From Roseovarius amoyensis (lineage in GTDB: Bacteria; Pseudomonadota; Alphaproteobacteria; Rhodobacterales; Rhodobacteraceae): DNA of 64,000 bases. The stretch is taken from the NCBI RefSeq assembly GCF_003260265.1, contig NZ_QITQ01000008.1:81141-145140 (forward strand), written 5' to 3'. Of this stretch, positions 17,560 to 27,113 are shown piece by piece. Every line of letters starts with the position of its first letter. The first letter of the stretch is position 1. The notes beneath the pieces were generated by a model. That model was given only the letters and a program-made list of their open reading frames with translations. It ran no database searches and was not told the origin of the DNA. The position numbers and the translations under genes were made by a program.

Positions 17560-17605
17560 ACGGCCCTTCGTCAACTCCAACCAAACCAACCTACAGGACA
17601 ATGAA

Positions 17606-18322
17606 ATGAGAAATCTTCTTTTGACGACAAGCTTCGCGTTGGTGCTTTCGGCACCAGCATTTGCCGCAGGCACACATGATGGCGGGCACGGTGAGACCAA
17701 GCCGGCCGCAATGATGATCGGTATGCCGGGTGAAGCCGCCAATGTGGACCGCACAATTGATGTCACTCTGCTCGAAAACGACGAAGGCGAAATGCTGATC
17801 GAGAGCGAAGAGATGACCATCAAGGAGGGTGAAACCATCCGCTTCAACATCACGAACAAGGGTGAGCTGGAGCATGAATTCGTCCTTGATACAGTCGAGC
17901 GCAACGCCGAGCACAAGATCGAAATGGCCAAGATGGATATGGAACACGACGACCCGAACCGAATCCGTCTCGATGCGGGCGCTTCGGGTGAGGTCGTCTG
18001 GACGTTCGCGAATGCTGGTACGTTCGAAGCGGCGTGCCTGATTCCGGGTCACTACGAATCCGGAATGCACCGTGCGGTCTCAGTGGGGGACCAGATGGCT
18101 CAGGCTGACGTGGAATATACGAGCGGGACCATCAAGAAGATCGACGCCAAGGCCGGCAAGGTCACAATCATCCACGGCCCTCTGGTCAACCTCGATATGC
18201 CCGCGATGACGATGGTGTTCCGCGCGGACGAAGCGATGATGGCCAAGATGGCGGAAGGTCAGGACATCGAGTTCGTTGCCGACCGGGTCAAGGGCAAGCT
18301 TACTGTCACGCAGATGAAGTGA
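17606..18322 (+). CDS. Cupredoxin-CusF fusion copper-binding protein
   Basis: A 238-residue exported protein with two copper domains. After the signal peptide (to about residue 21) comes a cupredoxin domain (about residues 45-165) with ligands in ELEHEF and ACLIPGHYESGMH. A CusF-type domain (about residues 170-238) follows, with GPLVNLDMPAMTMVFR, where Met and nearby aromatic residues bind Cu(I). CusF delivers periplasmic copper to CusB. The fusion would join capture and hand-over in one chain. It lies 46 bases after the multicopper oxidase and is followed by a terminator. Confidence 0.9.
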   Translation: MRNLLLTTSFALVLSAPAFAAGTHDGGHGETKPAAMMIGMPGEAANVDRTIDVTLLENDEGEMLIESEEMTIKEGETIRFNITNKGELEHEFVLDTVERNAEHKIEMAKMDMEHDDPNRIRLDAGASGEVVWTFANAGTFEAACLIPGHYESGMHRAVSVGDQMAQADVEYTSGTIKKIDAKAGKVTIIHGPLVNLDMPAMTMVFRADEAMMAKMAEGQDIEFVADRVKGKLTVTQMK

Positions 18323-18333
18323 AGATAGACAAT

Positions 18334-18370
18334 GGGGCCGAGGCGAACACGCCCGGCCCCAACGTTTTGA
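18334..18370 (+). terminator. Rho-independent terminator
   Basis: A GC-rich hairpin (GGGGCCG with CGGCCCC, plus an inner GGC/GCC pair) begins 12 bases after the cupredoxin-CusF stop. It is followed by AACGTTTTGA. It should end or weaken the TolC-to-CusF operon transcript. Confidence 0.7.
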
Positions 18371-18408
18371 GGCAATAAAATCAAGCGCTACGGAGGTAGC
18401 CGAGCATT

Positions 18409-18939
18409 ATGAATTTCCTGATAATCTGCACCACCGCCCTTGTGCTCGTCTTTCCGGCTTTCTCAGTGAACGCTTCTAGTGGCAAAGGCCAGCAACCTCA
18501 TGCGCGGGCCTTTGAATTGCCTGGCCATGATGCGATCGGGAAGCCCGGTGTCGGTTCCTCATTCGACCGGACGATCGAAATATCCATCAGGGAGACAGAA
18601 AGCGGATACATGCTTTTCGAGCCGGACGCGATCCAGATTGAAAAGGGATCGGTCGTTCGGTTTTTGATCGGCAATACGGGCGCTCTGGATCACGAGTTCT
18701 TTCTCGGCTCCTTTGACGAAATTGCGAAACATCAGCAGTGGATGCGCGAACACCCCGATATGCAACATGATCGCGCCAACTCGGTTTTGATCCCAAGTGG
18801 ACAAAATGCCGACCTGATCTGGGAGTTCTCCGATATGACAAACCTGGAGTTCGTGTGCTTGATACCCGGCCACCGGGAAGCGGGCATGTGGGGCGTCATC
18901 ATGGTGCACGATCACCTTGCGCCGAAGTCAAAGGGTTAG
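18409..18939 (+). CDS. Exported cupredoxin
   Basis: A 176-residue periplasmic blue-copper-type protein. The signal peptide ends near VNAS. The cupredoxin ligands are visible as ALDHEFFLGS (first His) and FVCLIPGHREAGMWG (Cys, His, Met). It resembles the N-terminal domain of the preceding fusion protein and probably arose from it by duplication. It lacks the CusF part. The ATG has GGAGGT about 13 bases upstream. It stands 8 bases before the ABC membrane-domain gene. Confidence 0.88.
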   Translation: MNFLIICTTALVLVFPAFSVNASSGKGQQPHARAFELPGHDAIGKPGVGSSFDRTIEISIRETESGYMLFEPDAIQIEKGSVVRFLIGNTGALDHEFFLGSFDEIAKHQQWMREHPDMQHDRANSVLIPSGQNADLIWEFSDMTNLEFVCLIPGHREAGMWGVIMVHDHLAPKSKG

Positions 18940-18947
18940 AATTTTTG

Positions 18948-20252
18948 ATGTCACTCCTGGACAGGTATCACGTGCTTGTACACAACGTATCTGCCGCGTT
19001 TGGGTACGACTACAGCGATGCGACGCCAGACTGGGTTCACCCGTTCATTCATCTGATACTGGTCTTGGCACCCGCGCTGCTAATTACTGTCGGCTCATAT
19101 CTTGCTATTCGCGGCATTCACAAGCTTTGGAAGCGCCGTCACACCCCTACGTTCCACCCCGAACCCATACGGGGGCTTGAAGGCAGTCTTTTCAGCACGG
19201 TCCTGCGCTACTCCAGAAGGCAGCAGGCATTGATGATTGTAGTCAGCCTCATCGCGATGCCTATTCTATATTTGACCCTCGAACTGCCAAAGCAGATCGT
19301 AAACAACGCTTTGGATTCTGATCGTTTCCCCGTTGCCGTTTTGGAGCGAGACGTCGATCAGGTCGTTTTCCTAATGCTTCTCTGTGGTCTCTACCTTCTG
19401 GCGATCATCTTGAATGGGCTAAATAAATACGGCCTCAACGTGTTCAAGGGGTATGTAGCTGAGCGTTTTCTGCGGCGCTTCCGCTTGCTGGTCTATCGGC
19501 AATGGCGCAGCGATCCCGACTCCCGAAACCAGAGCGAAATCGTCCCTATTCTCGCACAGGAGGTTGAGCCCATAGGTGGCTTCGCGGCAGATGTCCTCAC
19601 GCTGCCAATCCTACAAGGCGGTACACTGTTGACGATTCTGTTTTTCATGTTCGTTCAGGACCCTGTGTTGGGTGCCGCCGCACTGACCGTGCTGCCAGTT
19701 CAGCTCGTGCTGCTGCCCAAGCTACAGCGGCGTGTAAACGCCCTTTCACGTACAAGGATCAAGGAAGTCCGACAGCTCGGCAGACAGCTTAGCGAACAGT
19801 TGCGTGAACGGCAGGTCAATTCGACCGGACTGCTACCGGCCGGAGCGAGTTTTAGAGAGCTTGAGCACGTCCGCAGGAAAATTTTCCACCTGAAGTTCTT
19901 CATCAAGGCCCTCAACAATTTTCTAACCGCGCTGACCCCATTCCTGTTCTACTCATTGGGTGGATATTTCGTCATCGAAGGGCGTATTACACTCGGTGCC
20001 CTGGTGGCCGTCCTAGCCGCACACAAAGACTTCTCGGCACCGCTGAAAGAACTCTTCAATTACTATCAGACGCTGGAAGACACGCGGATCCGGTACCACG
20101 AAATCACGACCTTTTTCAACAAATCGATCCAGCAATCCGCAATTGTTCAAGCAGACAACACCATGCCGCAGGAGGTCAGTCAATTCGAGCAAGCCCCACT
20201 GAGATGCCCGGCTTCGTCTCTAAAAAGGCAGGGGGCCATCGCAACATCATGA
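18948..20252 (+). CDS. ABC-exporter transmembrane domain without ATPase domain
   Basis: A 434-residue membrane protein. After an N-terminal helix (about residues 28-52) it has the six-helix fold of ABC exporters (TLELPKQIVNNALDSDRFPV, then GFAADVLTLPILQGGTLLTI and LGGYFVIEGRITLGALVAV). The sequence ends at about the point where a nucleotide-binding domain would begin. No Walker A or signature motif is present here or in the next gene. It may pair with an ATPase encoded elsewhere, or may be a truncated or repurposed exporter. It overlaps the cytochrome gene by 4 bases. Confidence 0.75.
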   Translation: MSLLDRYHVLVHNVSAAFGYDYSDATPDWVHPFIHLILVLAPALLITVGSYLAIRGIHKLWKRRHTPTFHPEPIRGLEGSLFSTVLRYSRRQQALMIVVSLIAMPILYLTLELPKQIVNNALDSDRFPVAVLERDVDQVVFLMLLCGLYLLAIILNGLNKYGLNVFKGYVAERFLRRFRLLVYRQWRSDPDSRNQSEIVPILAQEVEPIGGFAADVLTLPILQGGTLLTILFFMFVQDPVLGAAALTVLPVQLVLLPKLQRRVNALSRTRIKEVRQLGRQLSEQLRERQVNSTGLLPAGASFRELEHVRRKIFHLKFFIKALNNFLTALTPFLFYSLGGYFVIEGRITLGALVAVLAAHKDFSAPLKELFNYYQTLEDTRIRYHEITTFFNKSIQQSAIVQADNTMPQEVSQFEQAPLRCPASSLKRQGAIATS

Positions 20253-20707
20253 AAGAGTTTGATAGTATGAAATGGGCCGCGATATTTTTCGCTCTGGTCG
20301 CCGTCGCTGCAGCAGTATGGTTCATTGTGCAACCGAGCCACACTCGGACGGGCGTCCAGAGGGAGGAGGGCATCGCGCTTTCCGCGGGTGCTCTCGCTAC
20401 TGTCAAGCTACCAAACAGTTTCACAGAGCAGGAGCAAATCGGCGCAAGCGCTTATGATGCGGTCTGTTCCGCTTGCCACGGTCGAAACGCGCAGGGTCAA
20501 GATGGCGTCGCTCCTCCGCTTGTTCACAAGATCTATGAACCCAGCCACCACGGCGACATGGCGTTTGTCCTCGCAGCGCAGAATGGAGTTCGGGCGCACC
20601 ACTGGGAATTTGACAACATGCCAGCGGTTGAAGGCGTGACGCGCTCAGACATCCTTGCTATCGTGGCGTACATTCGAGCTTTGCAGCGGGCCAACGGAAT
20701 TGACTAA
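20249..20707 (+). CDS. Membrane-anchored c-type cytochrome
   Basis: A 152-residue protein with one N-terminal membrane anchor (about residues 7-26) and a periplasmic heme c domain. The heme site is CSACH near residue 75, and the axial Met is probably in DNMPAVEGV. The C-terminal helix is ILAIVAYIRALQ. The start overlaps the stop of the ABC membrane-domain gene (ATGA). A second ATG at 20267 would still keep the anchor. Together with the nearby cupredoxin it could form an electron-transfer pair. Confidence 0.8.
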   Translation: MKEFDSMKWAAIFFALVAVAAAVWFIVQPSHTRTGVQREEGIALSAGALATVKLPNSFTEQEQIGASAYDAVCSACHGRNAQGQDGVAPPLVHKIYEPSHHGDMAFVLAAQNGVRAHHWEFDNMPAVEGVTRSDILAIVAYIRALQRANGID

Positions 20708-20801
20708 GCATTTTCGTCGGTCAAAAGAATGGGAGTTGGCGCACGGTCAATCAGCATTTGGTTTGCCACAGAAAAGCAATAACGGTGGGAAAATTCTGCT
20801 C

Positions 20802-22043
20802 ATGAGTAAATGTTCTGCTGCATCGACTCTGATCCTTGGTGCATTGCTCGCTTCGTCCACCGCATCATACGCGGAGGAAACCGGATTATTCAGATTGACC
20901 GACCGCGGATCACCGGTTGGCATCAATGCGCGCGAACCATCACTCGCACCCTTGTCGGATGGCAGGGTTTTACTGAGCTGGACCGAAGAAAGCGGAACCG
21001 AAGCGGAAGTTCGCATGGCCATCCTTGATGGCAAAGAGTGGTCGGATGCTCGGACAATCCATAAATCGTCAGAGACTTACATCAACTGGGCCGACTTCCC
21101 TTCGGTAGTGGCTCTTGCTGAGGGTGGTCTGGCGGCGCAATGGCTAGAGTTGAATGGACCGGGCGATTACCAATACGACGTGAATATCGCCTTTTCCCTA
21201 GATGAAGGCAGAACCTGGACGGACCCGATTGTCCCTCACGATGACAGATCGCAACGCGAGCATGGTTTTGTTTCATTGATTCCCGACCAGTTTGGCGGAT
21301 TGACGGCGCTGTGGCTGGATGGCCGGGGGTATGACAGTCAGACAGAAGGCGACAGCTTCGAAAATGCGATGCAGTTGCGCGCGCGGCAGATCAACTCTGA
21401 CGGAACGATGCAGCCAGAAAGCCTGTTGGATGTGCGCACCTGTACCTGTTGCCAGACTTCTGCGGCGCGGACTGCATCAGGCGACATAGTGGCGGTCTAT
21501 CGTGACAGAACCGCCGATGAAATTCGCGATATATCGGCTGTCCGGCAGGCCGATGGGGAGTGGACGGAGCCCGCCACGATCCATAACGACGGATGGGAGA
21601 TCGCCGGATGCCCCGTTAATGGCCCGGCTATTGATGCGATGGACGATAAGGTTTCCGTCATCTGGTTCACAGCAGCCGAGAACGAGCCGAAGGTTCGTAT
21701 CGCCTTTTCGGACGATAGCGGTGCGCAGTTCGACGAACCGCTCCGCATTGACCTCGGCGCGGCCGCAGGTCGGGTGGATGTCCTGCAAATGCCGGATGGA
21801 AGCGCATTGGCGCTCTGGATTGAATTTGTGGGAGGCGGTGAAGCGATCGTCATGTGCCACGTATCGCCAGATGCCGGATGTGCCGCGCCTCAGGCGCTAC
21901 ACATCAATCGAGGCGGCGGATCGGTCGGTTTTCCGAGGATGGCGCTTGGCGGAACCGGGGCGTTTGTGGCCTGGACGCAACCAATCAGCGGCGCGGACGG
22001 CAGTACCACCATTCGCGTCGTTGAAGTCGCTCTGACGCCATAG
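20802..22043 (+). CDS. Exported sialidase-fold (BNR-like) protein
   Basis: A 413-residue exported protein of the exo-alpha-sialidase/BNR-repeat superfamily. The signal peptide ends near SYAEE. Several beta-propeller blades show Asp-box-like motifs (AFSLDEGRTWTDPI, AFSDDSGAQFDEPL). A CTCC motif (about residues 214-217) and a second Cys (IAGCPVNGP) are unusual for a glycosidase and might bind metal. True sialidase activity is doubtful in this context. It is convergent with cusA, with 49 bases between. GGTGGGAA lies 11 bases before the ATG. Confidence 0.7.
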   Translation: MSKCSAASTLILGALLASSTASYAEETGLFRLTDRGSPVGINAREPSLAPLSDGRVLLSWTEESGTEAEVRMAILDGKEWSDARTIHKSSETYINWADFPSVVALAEGGLAAQWLELNGPGDYQYDVNIAFSLDEGRTWTDPIVPHDDRSQREHGFVSLIPDQFGGLTALWLDGRGYDSQTEGDSFENAMQLRARQINSDGTMQPESLLDVRTCTCCQTSAARTASGDIVAVYRDRTADEIRDISAVRQADGEWTEPATIHNDGWEIAGCPVNGPAIDAMDDKVSVIWFTAAENEPKVRIAFSDDSGAQFDEPLRIDLGAAAGRVDVLQMPDGSALALWIEFVGGGEAIVMCHVSPDAGCAAPQALHINRGGGSVGFPRMALGGTGAFVAWTQPISGADGSTTIRVVEVALTP

Positions 22044-22092
22044 GTTTCAAGGATTCATCTCGATTCCCAATGCCTCCTTAATGCTGTTGCCC

Positions 22093-25000
22093 TTATTCTG
22101 CGGCCTGCCCGAGGGCCAAATCAGGCGCTGTACCGGCCTTCTTGAGGCTCCAGCCTTTGATGATGGCATAAACCGCCGGAATGACGATCAGGGTCAGCAA
22201 AGTTGACGACACCATCCCGCCGATCATTGGAACGGCGATGCGCTGCATGATCTCGGATCCGGTGCCGTGCGCCCAAAGGATCGGCATCAGGCCGGCCATG
22301 ATTGCTACAACCGTCATCATCTTGGGGCGAACGCGGTCTACTGCGCCCACCATGATTGCAGCGTAGAGTTCGTCGCGGGTCAGATCCCGGCCGTCCGCGC
22401 GGTCCCGCGCTTCATTCAACGCCTGATCGAGATAGATCAACATTATCACACCGGTTTCAGCCGCCACCCCGGCCAGCGCGATGAACCCGACTGCCACCGC
22501 AACCGACATGTTGAAGCCCATGAACCACATCAGCCAGATGCCCCCGACCAGCGCGAAAGGCAGCGACAGCATCACGATCAGTGTCTCCGTCAGGCGGCGG
22601 AAGTTCAGATAGAGGAGCAGAAAGATCAGCGCCAGCGTCAGGGGCACAACAGTGGCCAGCCGCTGTTTCGCACGTTCAAGGTACTCGAACTGCCCGCTCC
22701 AGCCCAACGAATAGCCGGGGGGCAGGGTGACGGAGGCCGCGACCGCCGTCTGGGCTTCGGCCACGAAGCCACCCAGATCGCGTCCGACGATATCGACGAA
22801 GATATAGACGGCAAGCTGTCCGTTTTCGGTGCGGATCGACGTGGCTCCGCGAGTGCGTTCGATGGTGGCTACGTCCCCAAGTGGAATTGTGCCACCGCCC
22901 GGCAGCGCCACTTGAACCTCGCGTCCGATGGCCTCCGGATCGGACCTCAGTGTCGCCGGATAGCGCACTGCGACGTCGTAGCGCTCGCGGCCCTCGACGG
23001 TCTGCGTGATGGCCTTGGCCCCCAATGCCATGCCGATCACCTCCTGCACATCCTGCACCGACAGACCGTAGCGGCCAAGGGCAGCTCGGTCGGGCGTGAT
23101 GTCCAGATAATAGCCGCCAATCACCCGTTCGGCATAGGCGCTGGTCGTTCCTGGCACCGTGCGCACGACGGCTTCGACCTCACGGGCTACCTTTTCCATC
23201 TCGGTCAGGCTGGTACCGAAGACCTTGATCCCCACTGGTGTGCGGATGCCGGTGGACAACATGTCGATTCGCGCCCGGATCGGCATCGTCCAGGCGTTCG
23301 ACACGCCGGGAAATTGCAGCGCGGCATCCATTTCCTGCCGCAGGCTTTCGATGGTGACACCGGGACGCCATTCGTCTTCCGGGCGGAGCTGGATGATCGT
23401 CTCGAACATCTCCGTCGGTGCTGGATCGGTCGCAGTCAGCGCGCGGCCTGCCTTGCCGAAAACCGACAACACTTCGGGGAAGGTCTTGATGATGCGGTCC
23501 TGGGTCTGCATCAGCTCGGCGGCCTTGGTGACCGAAAGCCCGGGCAGCGTGGTCGGCATGTACATAAGCGTACCCTCGTTCAGGACAGGCATGAATTCAG
23601 ACCCTAGCTGACGCGCGGGCCAGATGGTGATTACCAGTGCCGCAATGGCCACGATGATCGTGAGACTCTTGGCCTTCAAAACGGCGCTGATAATCGGGCG
23701 GTAGACCGCGATCAGTACACGGTTTACCGGATTCTTTTGTTCAGAGATGATCCGACCCCGCACGAAGACCACCATCAACGCAGGCACCAGCGTCACCGAT
23801 AGGAACGCCGCTGCCGCCATCGAGAAGGTTTTAGTGTAGGCAAGCGGGCCGAACATGCGTCCCTCCTGTCCTTCAAGCGAAAAGATTGGCAGAAACGAGA
23901 CAGTGATGATCAGCAAGCTGAAGAACAGCGCGGGGCCGACCTCGCTTGCCGCTTCGATCAGCACCTGGATGCGTGGCTTGTCAGGGGCGGCCCGTTCGAG
24001 GTGTTTGTGCGCATTTTCGATCATCACAATGGCCGCGTCGATCATCGCGCCGATCGCGATGGCAATGCCGCCGAGGCTCATGATATTGGCCCCGATCCCG
24101 AGAAATTTCATTGCCGTGAAGGCCATGAGCAATCCGACAGGCAGCATGATGATCGCCACGAGGGCGGAGCGGACGTGCAACAGAAAAATGATCGTTACCC
24201 CCGCCACGATGAGACTTTCTTCGAGAAGCGTTGTTTTCAACGTCTCGATCGCCGACAGGATCAGGTCGGAGCGGTCATAGACCGGCACGATGTCGACTCC
24301 ATCCGGCAGGCTTTGGGCCACCACGTCCAGTTCGGCCTTGGCGTTTTCGATCACATCCAGCGCATTTGCGCCGACCCGTTGAAGCACGATGCCACTGGCG
24401 ACCTCGCCCTCACCGTTCAACTCGGCGATGCCGCGGCGTTCATTGGGGACTATTTCGATCCGTGCGACGTCTTTCAGGTTGATCGGCACCCCGCCAATGC
24501 TGCGCAGGGTGATGTTGCCGATATCCTCGGTCCCCGCCAGATAGCCGCGTCCGCGCACCATGAATTCGAACTCAGACAGCTCCACCGTGCGCCCGCCGGT
24601 GTCCATGTTGCTCTCGGAGATGGCCTTGCCGATATCAGACAGCGTGATCCCCTGCGCGCGCATTCGGACCGGGTCAACTGTGACCGAGTATTGCTTAACG
24701 AAGCCACCGACACTGGCCACTTCGGACACGCCCTCTGCGCGGCTGGCCCCGAAACGCACTACCCAATCCTGCAACGACCGCAATTCAGCAAGGCTCAGGT
24801 TCTCGCCGGTGATCGCATATTGATAGACCCAGCCCACCCCCGTTGCATCCGGACCAAGGGCCGGTGTCACCCCATCGGGCAGGCGAGCCGCAGCAGCGTT
24901 GAGGTATTCCAGCACGCGCGACCGCGCCCAGTACGGGTCAACTCCGTCCTCGAAGATGATGTATACAAAAGAGATGCCGAAGAACGAAAAGCCCCGCACC

Positions 25001-25242
25001 ACGCGGGATCGCGGCACCGTCAGCATGGCCGAGGTCAGCGGATAGGTGACCTGATCCTCGACCACTTGCGGGGCCTGTCCCGGATAGTCGGTCAGCACGA
25101 TCACCTGCACGTCCGACAGATCGGGAATAGCGTCGATCGGCAAATTGCGTAGTGACCAGACCCCTGAGGCGATGATAAGGGCCGTGGCAAAGAACACCAG
25201 AACAAGGTTGCGGGCGGACCATTCGATGACACGCGCGATCAT
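22093..25242 (-). CDS. cusA: CusA, heavy-metal RND efflux pump
   Basis: A 1049-residue inner-membrane proton-driven pump of the HME-RND family. The N-terminus and the block LPIDAIPDLSDVQVIV are typical of CusA/CzcA. Residues for Cu(I)/Ag(I) passage are visible as Met in LMYMPTTLPGLS and in TMPIRARIDMLSTGIR, which favour copper/silver over zinc/cobalt. It overlaps cusB by 4 bases. Full length, no frameshift seen. Confidence 0.95.
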   Translation of the reverse strand: MIARVIEWSARNLVLVFFATALIIASGVWSLRNLPIDAIPDLSDVQVIVLTDYPGQAPQVVEDQVTYPLTSAMLTVPRSRVVRGFSFFGISFVYIIFEDGVDPYWARSRVLEYLNAAAARLPDGVTPALGPDATGVGWVYQYAITGENLSLAELRSLQDWVVRFGASRAEGVSEVASVGGFVKQYSVTVDPVRMRAQGITLSDIGKAISESNMDTGGRTVELSEFEFMVRGRGYLAGTEDIGNITLRSIGGVPINLKDVARIEIVPNERRGIAELNGEGEVASGIVLQRVGANALDVIENAKAELDVVAQSLPDGVDIVPVYDRSDLILSAIETLKTTLLEESLIVAGVTIIFLLHVRSALVAIIMLPVGLLMAFTAMKFLGIGANIMSLGGIAIAIGAMIDAAIVMIENAHKHLERAAPDKPRIQVLIEAASEVGPALFFSLLIITVSFLPIFSLEGQEGRMFGPLAYTKTFSMAAAAFLSVTLVPALMVVFVRGRIISEQKNPVNRVLIAVYRPIISAVLKAKSLTIIVAIAALVITIWPARQLGSEFMPVLNEGTLMYMPTTLPGLSVTKAAELMQTQDRIIKTFPEVLSVFGKAGRALTATDPAPTEMFETIIQLRPEDEWRPGVTIESLRQEMDAALQFPGVSNAWTMPIRARIDMLSTGIRTPVGIKVFGTSLTEMEKVAREVEAVVRTVPGTTSAYAERVIGGYYLDITPDRAALGRYGLSVQDVQEVIGMALGAKAITQTVEGRERYDVAVRYPATLRSDPEAIGREVQVALPGGGTIPLGDVATIERTRGATSIRTENGQLAVYIFVDIVGRDLGGFVAEAQTAVAASVTLPPGYSLGWSGQFEYLERAKQRLATVVPLTLALIFLLLYLNFRRLTETLIVMLSLPFALVGGIWLMWFMGFNMSVAVAVGFIALAGVAAETGVIMLIYLDQALNEARDRADGRDLTRDELYAAIMVGAVDRVRPKMMTVVAIMAGLMPILWAHGTGSEIMQRIAVPMIGGMVSSTLLTLIVIPAVYAIIKGWSLKKAGTAPDLALGQAAE

Positions 25243-26675
25243 TCGACTGCCTCCGGGGCGGTCAGCGCAGCCAGGGCTGCGTTCAGGTTGCTCTCCGCGT
25301 CGATCAGAAAGGTCGAGGTGGTGACGATCCGGTCGCCCTCGGAAATACCTTCGCGGACTTCCACCATCCCGGCGGCCTGCCGCCCCAGCACCACATCCTG
25401 CGGGGCGAATTTCCCCTCTCCCATATCGCGGATCACCACCTGGCGATCGCCGGTGTCGATCACCGCCGTTTCCGGCACCTGCACCACGGGCGCACCGTCG
25501 CCCGTCGCCAAAGCCACATCAGCGAACATGTTGACAAGCAAGCGACCCTCAGGGTTGGACAGGTCGACGCGGACGCGTGCCGTCCGGGTCTGCATATCGA
25601 CCTCAGGGTAGATCTTGTCGATGATGCCGCTGAAGGTCTCGCCCGGTAGGCCTGGGAAGGTGATCGTCGCAGCGTTTCCATCCGAAAGGCCCGCGAGCGC
25701 AGATTCCGGCACGTCCGCCATGATCCAGACAACCGATGTATCGGCAATACGAAACAGCGTTTCGCCAGCCTCGGACATCATGCCTGCGACGGCCATTCGT
25801 TCCAGAACCACGCCCGACCGCGGTGCCATCAGGCTGATTTGTACCGGCGCACGCCTGCCCGCCGCGATCTTGTCGATCACTGACACGGGAACACCCAAGT
25901 TTGCCAGCCTTTGACGGCTGCCTTCCACGCGCCCTTCACCACTTCGCAGGTCCGAAACATACTGTGCGGCCGCCGAGACGATATCCGGAGAATAGAGCAT
26001 CGCCAGCGGTTCGCCCGCTTTAACGATTGATCCGGTCGTTACATCCTCAACTTCTTCGATGAAAGCATCCGCACGCAATGAAATGACGCTAACTCGACGC
26101 TCATCTAGCGCGACGATCCCCGGCGCTCGAACCGTCGTTGCCATGGGCTTGAGCACCGCAACTGACGTACGTACGCCGGTGCGCTGTAGTTTGCCGGGCG
26201 ATACGGTCACCGATCCGGCATCGTTTGCCTCATCGGCAAAAACGGGAAGGTAGTCCATGCCCATGGAGTCCTGCTTTGGCACCGGAGACGTATCAGGCAG
26301 GCCCATCGGATGCCGGTAGTAGAGAACGGTTCGTTCGCCAATTTTCGCCTCTAGAGGGTTGGGCGCCTCTGGGTCAAACGACACATCTTCGCTTGCCAGC
26401 ACCGGCAGAAACGCCTTGCCATCGACGGTGTCGGTCGGCACCGCGGACCATTCGGCAAGACCGTCAGGGTGTCGATAGTAGATAATCGGGCCCATCGCCG
26501 ATCGGATTTCGGCCGGCATCGCGTCAGCTTCACGTCCCAAAAGTGCTGTGAGCTGCGTCTGCGCCACATCCGTCAGCATCGCAGGCGTCCAGCGTTTGCC
26601 GCCCGCCGCAAGGCCAACCCATCCAGCCGCGCTGACAATGACGGCGATCAGCACCAGTTTGCCAAAGGCGCTCAT
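25239..26675 (-). CDS. cusB: CusB, RND periplasmic adaptor
   Basis: A 478-residue membrane-fusion protein that links CusA to an outer-membrane channel. After one N-terminal anchor there are two copies of a short heavy-metal-binding motif: YYRHPDGLAEWSAVP near residue 70 and YYRHPMGLPDTSPVPKQD near residue 118. The barrel-sandwich and alpha-hairpin parts follow (VEDVTTGSIVKAGEPLAMLY and MAPRSGVVLERM). It overlaps cusA downstream and the YtkA-like gene upstream by 4 bases each. Confidence 0.93.
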   Translation of the reverse strand: MSAFGKLVLIAVIVSAAGWVGLAAGGKRWTPAMLTDVAQTQLTALLGREADAMPAEIRSAMGPIIYYRHPDGLAEWSAVPTDTVDGKAFLPVLASEDVSFDPEAPNPLEAKIGERTVLYYRHPMGLPDTSPVPKQDSMGMDYLPVFADEANDAGSVTVSPGKLQRTGVRTSVAVLKPMATTVRAPGIVALDERRVSVISLRADAFIEEVEDVTTGSIVKAGEPLAMLYSPDIVSAAAQYVSDLRSGEGRVEGSRQRLANLGVPVSVIDKIAAGRRAPVQISLMAPRSGVVLERMAVAGMMSEAGETLFRIADTSVVWIMADVPESALAGLSDGNAATITFPGLPGETFSGIIDKIYPEVDMQTRTARVRVDLSNPEGRLLVNMFADVALATGDGAPVVQVPETAVIDTGDRQVVIRDMGEGKFAPQDVVLGRQAAGMVEVREGISEGDRIVTTSTFLIDAESNLNAALAALTAPEAVE

Positions 26676-27070
26676 GGCTGTACCTCGATTACGATCTGTG
26701 CCTGAACGGTTTCCATCTCGCCCTGCACCTTGGCCGCAACTGAAAAGCGCCAGTTTCCGTCCATCGTCAGATCGGCAGAGAAGCGATAGAGACCCGGCTC
26801 TTCGCCGGGTAACGCCAAGACCGGTGAAGTCATCGTCTCCATCCCGTCCGGCGCCATATCCAGCCTTGTGGCAAAGATGACGGCGCCCTCCACGGGCGCA
26901 TTGGTGCGGGTATCAATCAGACGAACTTCTAGAACCGCATCGTCTCCGAAGGGATAAGTCGTCTCGACAAGAACGAGAATGTAATCAGATGCAGCGGCCT
27001 GTGCCACCGGCACGGAAAGCTGGGCCGCGACCACGAGGGCAGCAAGGGCGACTTGAATATAACGGGGCAT
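26672..27070 (-). CDS. YtkA-like periplasmic protein
   Basis: A 132-residue exported protein with a signal peptide (to about residue 26, ending AQAAA) and one immunoglobulin-like YtkA/FixH-type domain. Features include VLEVRLIDTRTNAPVEGAVI, a Met-containing stretch RLDMAPDGMETM and GLYRFSADLTMDGNWRFSV. Such proteins often accompany Cu-ATPases or RND pumps. It is the first gene of the ytkA-cusB-cusA operon. The ATG at 27070 is preferred over 27109 because a candidate ECF promoter would start transcription at about 27107. Confidence 0.78.
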   Translation of the reverse strand: MPRYIQVALAALVVAAQLSVPVAQAAASDYILVLVETTYPFGDDAVLEVRLIDTRTNAPVEGAVIFATRLDMAPDGMETMTSPVLALPGEEPGLYRFSADLTMDGNWRFSVAAKVQGEMETVQAQIVIEVQP

Positions 27071-27113
27071 GATACGCCTGTATTGACGGGCAACGGGAAC
27101 GCCGACCATCGTA

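Noticed and set aside
16258..17931. 557-codon minus-strand frame opposite the second multicopper oxidase
   Set aside because: Antisense to a clear oxidase with all copper motifs; no independent support.
22267..23607. 446-codon plus-strand frame opposite cusA
   Set aside because: Antisense shadow of cusA; no motifs and no ribosome site.
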